From a bacterium (lineage in GTDB: Bacteria; UBP15; UBA6099): DNA of 64,000 bases. The translations under genes and the position numbers were made by a program. Below are positions 61,369 to 64,000 of this stretch, piece after piece (position 1 is the first letter of the stretch; every line of letters starts with the position of its first letter). Below the pieces are notes generated by a model. That model saw only the letters and a program-made list of their open reading frames with translations, was not told the origin of the DNA and did no database searches. The stretch covers positions 1 to 64,000 of the forward strand of contig JAKQPS010000051.1 in NCBI GenBank assembly GCA_029564595.1, given 5' to 3'.

Positions 61369-62519
61369 CAAAGCCTCCAGAGAATATCCTCTATCCTCCT
61401 GATGTGGGAGTCCATCATGTGGCGCTCCCGTACGGCGTCGGCGGCGTTGTCGCCGAAAACCTTCGTCACGTCCGGATTCTCCAGCATCTCCACCAGAGCG
61501 CCCGCCATCGCCGCCGAGTTCCCCGGCGGAATAATAATCCCGGATTCCCCATGCCTTATCAATTCCGGAATCGCTCCGCATCTTGTGGCGACAATCGGTT
61601 TTCCGAGAGCCATCGCGTCTAGAGCTTCGAGAGCGTCCGAATCGCGAGAGCAGGATGCGCAAACATAAACGTCTGACGTGTCGATAATGTCGTATCTGTC
61701 GTCGCGCACCTGAGCCACCGTCACATGTTCAGCGATTCCGATGTCTTCGGCCACTGCTTCCACGTCCTCTTTTACCATTTCGGATGAAGAGTAAAAGTCT
61801 GCGGCAAAAATGAAATGGATGTTGGAAGTCTTTTCAAGAGTGAGAGCGGCCGCCTCCATGAAAATGTCCGCCGTGTCGAAGTCCGCAGAAGACGGAGCCG
61901 CGCAGACAACGCGCGCGTCGAGCGGCGCTCCGAGCGCGTCCCGCACTGATTCCCACCGCCTTCGCGTGCGCACTATCTCCATGTCAACGCCGTCCGGCAC
62001 GACTACGACTCGGGAAGAATTGCCGAATTGACCTGCCGACAGATTCGTATTGCACACGATTTTGCTCGGCCCCCACAGCGCGGCGCTTGTGAAAACAAGG
62101 CTCATCGGAGGCCGGATATAGTCTCTGAAATGCCAGACGACTTTAACCCCGGCGAGCCTGCCTGCAACAGCTCCGACTATGTGAGACAGCGCGGAAGCGG
62201 TGTACACAGCCGCCGGCTTCGTTTCCTTCATAAGCGCCGCCGCCCGGCCTATCACCGGAAGCGATCTGTAGATGTCTATTAGCCCGGAAGGCCTGAAAAA
62301 AACGCCTTCTTTCAAGTTCATAAGCTCGGGGTTTATCTCTATCTTCGCGACATCTATTTCTGCCCGCTCCATGCGGCCAGCCATAACTCCGTCCGAAAGG
62401 TCTAGAAAAACAGGCTGAAACCTATCCCTGTCCATTCCTGAGACAAGCCCGAACACCGCGTCGCTGCGCCTGTCCATTCCGTCTCTGTCTGATATGAATA
62501 GTATCTTTTTTTTAAACAT
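61368..62519 (-). CDS. family 4 glycosyltransferase
   Basis: The 383-residue GT-B enzyme begins MFKKKILFISDRDGMDRRSD and has a central VVVVPDGVDMEIVRTRR and the donor site SRDSDALEALDAMALGKPIVAT, with the family Glu pair. It heads the leftward exopolysaccharide set and is coupled to the next glycosyltransferase by a one-base overlap. The N-terminal acceptor half is divergent, so the acceptor is unknown. The start at 62519 was preferred over a TTG at 62537. Confidence 0.85.
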   Translation of the reverse strand: MFKKKILFISDRDGMDRRSDAVFGLVSGMDRDRFQPVFLDLSDGVMAGRMERAEIDVAKIEINPELMNLKEGVFFRPSGLIDIYRSLPVIGRAAALMKETKPAAVYTASALSHIVGAVAGRLAGVKVVWHFRDYIRPPMSLVFTSAALWGPSKIVCNTNLSAGQFGNSSRVVVVPDGVDMEIVRTRRRWESVRDALGAPLDARVVCAAPSSADFDTADIFMEAAALTLEKTSNIHFIFAADFYSSSEMVKEDVEAVAEDIGIAEHVTVAQVRDDRYDIIDTSDVYVCASCSRDSDALEALDAMALGKPIVATRCGAIPELIRHGESGIIIPPGNSAAMAGALVEMLENPDVTKVFGDNAADAVRERHMMDSHIRRIEDILWRL

Positions 62520-62705
62520 CAGTCGGTCGCCGGACAACGAATAATGAACTCTCTTTTATAAATAATAGAACAAAAAGCGCGCGCGATAAAGGGTTTGCGC
62601 CAATTGCCGGGAGAATAGAACCGATGAACGTCGGATTAGATTGCGCCGGGAATTCAAAAAAAAAGCGCAAGAGGCTATATTATAATTAAAAAGGAAAATT
62701 TCAAG

Positions 62706-63710
62706 ATGACTGAAAACAATGGACGGGAAGCGGCCGCCGCGTTGCCGGACGCAAGCGCCCATCAAGTAAACAAAGACCTTAAGGAACTCCGAAGAAAAGA
62801 CAATAGAGAAATGCCCGCGCGCCAACGCATAAAGTATTTTTTATTGCGGGCGGCGGTTTTCGCTATGGGTAAAATAGCGTCCATAGCGCCGGAAAAGCTC
62901 ACTTACGGCGTCTGTGTGAAACTCGCGTTGATAGCCGAAAAGCGGCTGCCCAGATTCCGCAAGCTTGCGCGGGAACACTTGGAGATAGCCTTCGGCGCGG
63001 AAAAATCGCCGGAGGAAATCGACGACATTCTCCATAGGACTTATATCAACTACGGCATGAATCTCGCCGAATTCTTCATGATTCCGCACAAAAGCAAGGA
63101 ATGGATCGAGAAAAAGGTCAACTTCCACGACCCCGACTGGATTATCAGAACCCATCACCAGCAGGGCAAAGGCATAGTGTCGCTGGCAGGGCATTTCGGG
63201 AGCTGGGAGCTTGTCGGAGCGCGGCTGGGCATTTACCATTACCCTATAGTCGCGGTCGTGCGCGCTCAGAAAGACGCTCTTTTCTCTAAATTCATGATGG
63301 AGACAAGAAACAAATGGGGAAACGAATATATTTTCAGGGAGCGCGGCGTAAAAGAGGAATGCTTCAGGCAGTTGGACCAGAATAAAATCCTCGGATTGAT
63401 GGCTGACCAGAATTCGAACAGGGGCGTGTTCGTGAGTTTTTTCGGCAGGGAAGCCTGCACCGCGACCGGCCCTTCGGAGATAGCCATGACCCGCGGGATT
63501 CCGGTCATTCCCGGATTCCCGGCGCGAAATCCCGATGGGACGATAACCCTGTATATCAAAGAGCCGATTCAGATGAGGAACACAGGAGACTGGCAAGCCG
63601 ACATCGCGTATAACACACAAAGGTGCAACGACGTTCTCGAAGCTTTTGCGCGGGAGCATCCTACCGAGTATTTTTGGTGGCACAAGAGATGGAAAAAGAA
63701 GAGACCGTAA
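62706..63710 (+). CDS. LpxL/HtrB-family lipid A acyltransferase-like
   Basis: The 334-residue membrane protein has the HX4E catalytic block LAGHFGSWELVG (His163, Glu168), LGLMADQNSNRGVFVSFFG, and the C-terminal EYFWWHKRWK, all typical of late lipid A acyltransferases. This implies a lipopolysaccharide-type outer membrane. A charged N-terminal extension of about 40 residues precedes the first helix and is unusual. AAGGAAA precedes ATG, and a TATAAT box is at 62681-62686. Acyl chain not known. Confidence 0.88.
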   Translation: MTENNGREAAAALPDASAHQVNKDLKELRRKDNREMPARQRIKYFLLRAAVFAMGKIASIAPEKLTYGVCVKLALIAEKRLPRFRKLAREHLEIAFGAEKSPEEIDDILHRTYINYGMNLAEFFMIPHKSKEWIEKKVNFHDPDWIIRTHHQQGKGIVSLAGHFGSWELVGARLGIYHYPIVAVVRAQKDALFSKFMMETRNKWGNEYIFRERGVKEECFRQLDQNKILGLMADQNSNRGVFVSFFGREACTATGPSEIAMTRGIPVIPGFPARNPDGTITLYIKEPIQMRNTGDWQADIAYNTQRCNDVLEAFAREHPTEYFWWHKRWKKKRP

Positions 63711-63758
63711 ATGACGGCTGGCGGCCGGACCGAGCCGCTTTAGGGGGGGAACTGTTCT

Positions 63759-64000
63759 ATGACCGACAATTGCGGCTTCGACATCGAAAACCTTAAGGCG
63801 AGATATCCCGGAAAATTTGCGGACGAAAAAGAGATATTCGGGCGCATAAACAGAGGCGACCGCATCTTCATCGGAACCGCTTGCGGAGAGCCTCAATATC
63901 TGGCGGGCGCTCTGATAAGGTTCGTAGACGAAAACCCCAAGGCGTTTTTTGACGCCGAAGTCTTTCAGGTATGGTCTCTCGGAATAGCCCCGTACACGGA
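63759..64000 (+). CDS. acetyl-CoA hydrolase/transferase family protein, N-terminal part
   Basis: Cut by the window edge; 80 residues are visible. GDRIFIGTACGEPQYLAGALIRF matches the start of the acetyl-CoA hydrolase/transferase (4-hydroxybutyrate CoA-transferase-like) domain, in particular the long form that carries a C-terminal acetyltransferase domain in many anaerobes. The C-terminus is out of the window so the fusion cannot be confirmed. A GGGGGGA stretch precedes the ATG at 63759. Confidence 0.75.
   Translation, partial: MTDNCGFDIENLKARYPGKFADEKEIFGRINRGDRIFIGTACGEPQYLAGALIRFVDENPKAFFDAEVFQVWSLGIAPYT

Overview
The window reads as a chromosomal stretch from an uncultured, Gram-negative (diderm) anaerobic bacterium of moderate to high GC. 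Signs of a diderm are a lipid A type acyltransferase, an outer-membrane beta-barrel-like protein, a bifunctional penicillin-binding protein and a bacterial alpha-2-macroglobulin. Signs of anaerobic life are two glycyl-radical-enzyme activases, a glycyl radical enzyme, HemW and RimO radical SAM enzymes, a cobalamin-binding mutase-type subunit and an acetyl-CoA hydrolase/transferase. I cannot place the phylum from sequence alone. The gene mix resembles poorly cultured lineages known mainly from metagenomes. About 56 genes are supported and no rRNA, tRNA or CRISPR was seen.

Layout. 0.1-4 kb: a 5'-truncated cstA, a small metallopeptidase-like protein, and a leftward trio (N-acyl-D-amino-acid deacylase, Cys-rich small protein, PlsC-like acyltransferase). 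4-17 kb: PBP1A, DUF2059 protein, MBL hydrolase, FAD oxidoreductase, HemW, a rightward run (family 2 glycosyltransferase, VOC protein, half-size GDT1-like transporter, helical protein), a NapH-like Fe-S membrane protein facing it, a stand-alone E2-type acyltransferase domain, a diacylglycerol kinase-like protein and a methyltransferase. 17-29.8 kb is the most unusual part: an AT-richer HExxH protein, a phosphoseryl-tRNA synthetase fused to an archaeal-type ThrRS editing domain, a divergently transcribed glycyl radical enzyme with its activase, an AT-rich gene with a HEPN-like RNase motif, an orphan small membrane protein, a zinc-ribbon/NHL membrane protein and an MFS transporter, interspersed with palindromic repeats. 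29.8-34.4 kb: archease-RtcB RNA ligation pair, an outer-membrane-type protein, a B12-binding protein and a HIT protein. 34.4-39.3 kb: two adjacent Trk/Ktr potassium systems. 39.4-47.6 kb: HEAT-STAS fusion, an ECF sigma/membrane anti-sigma-like/TPR operon, RpiB, NAD(P)HX repair enzyme, alanine racemase, TolB-like propeller and SIS protein. 47.7-58.8 kb: alpha-2-macroglobulin, an orphan glycyl-radical activase, PHP protein, a second zinc-ribbon/NHL protein, an unknown helical protein and RimO. 58.8-64 kb: exopolysaccharide genes (sugar-phosphate transferase and two glycosyltransferases), a LpxL-like acyltransferase and the start of an acetyl-CoA hydrolase/transferase.

The best candidate for something not in textbooks is the SepRS with an N-terminal editing domain (18175-20088). 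Both halves keep the residues expected for activity. This suggests a proofreading version of tRNA-dependent cysteine synthesis in a bacterium. Secondary candidates are the HEPN-like gene on an AT-rich island, the HHYDLP repeat tail on the NapH-like protein, the HEAT-STAS fusion, and the paired zinc-ribbon/NHL proteins. All functional statements are from family motifs read by eye; no database search was run.
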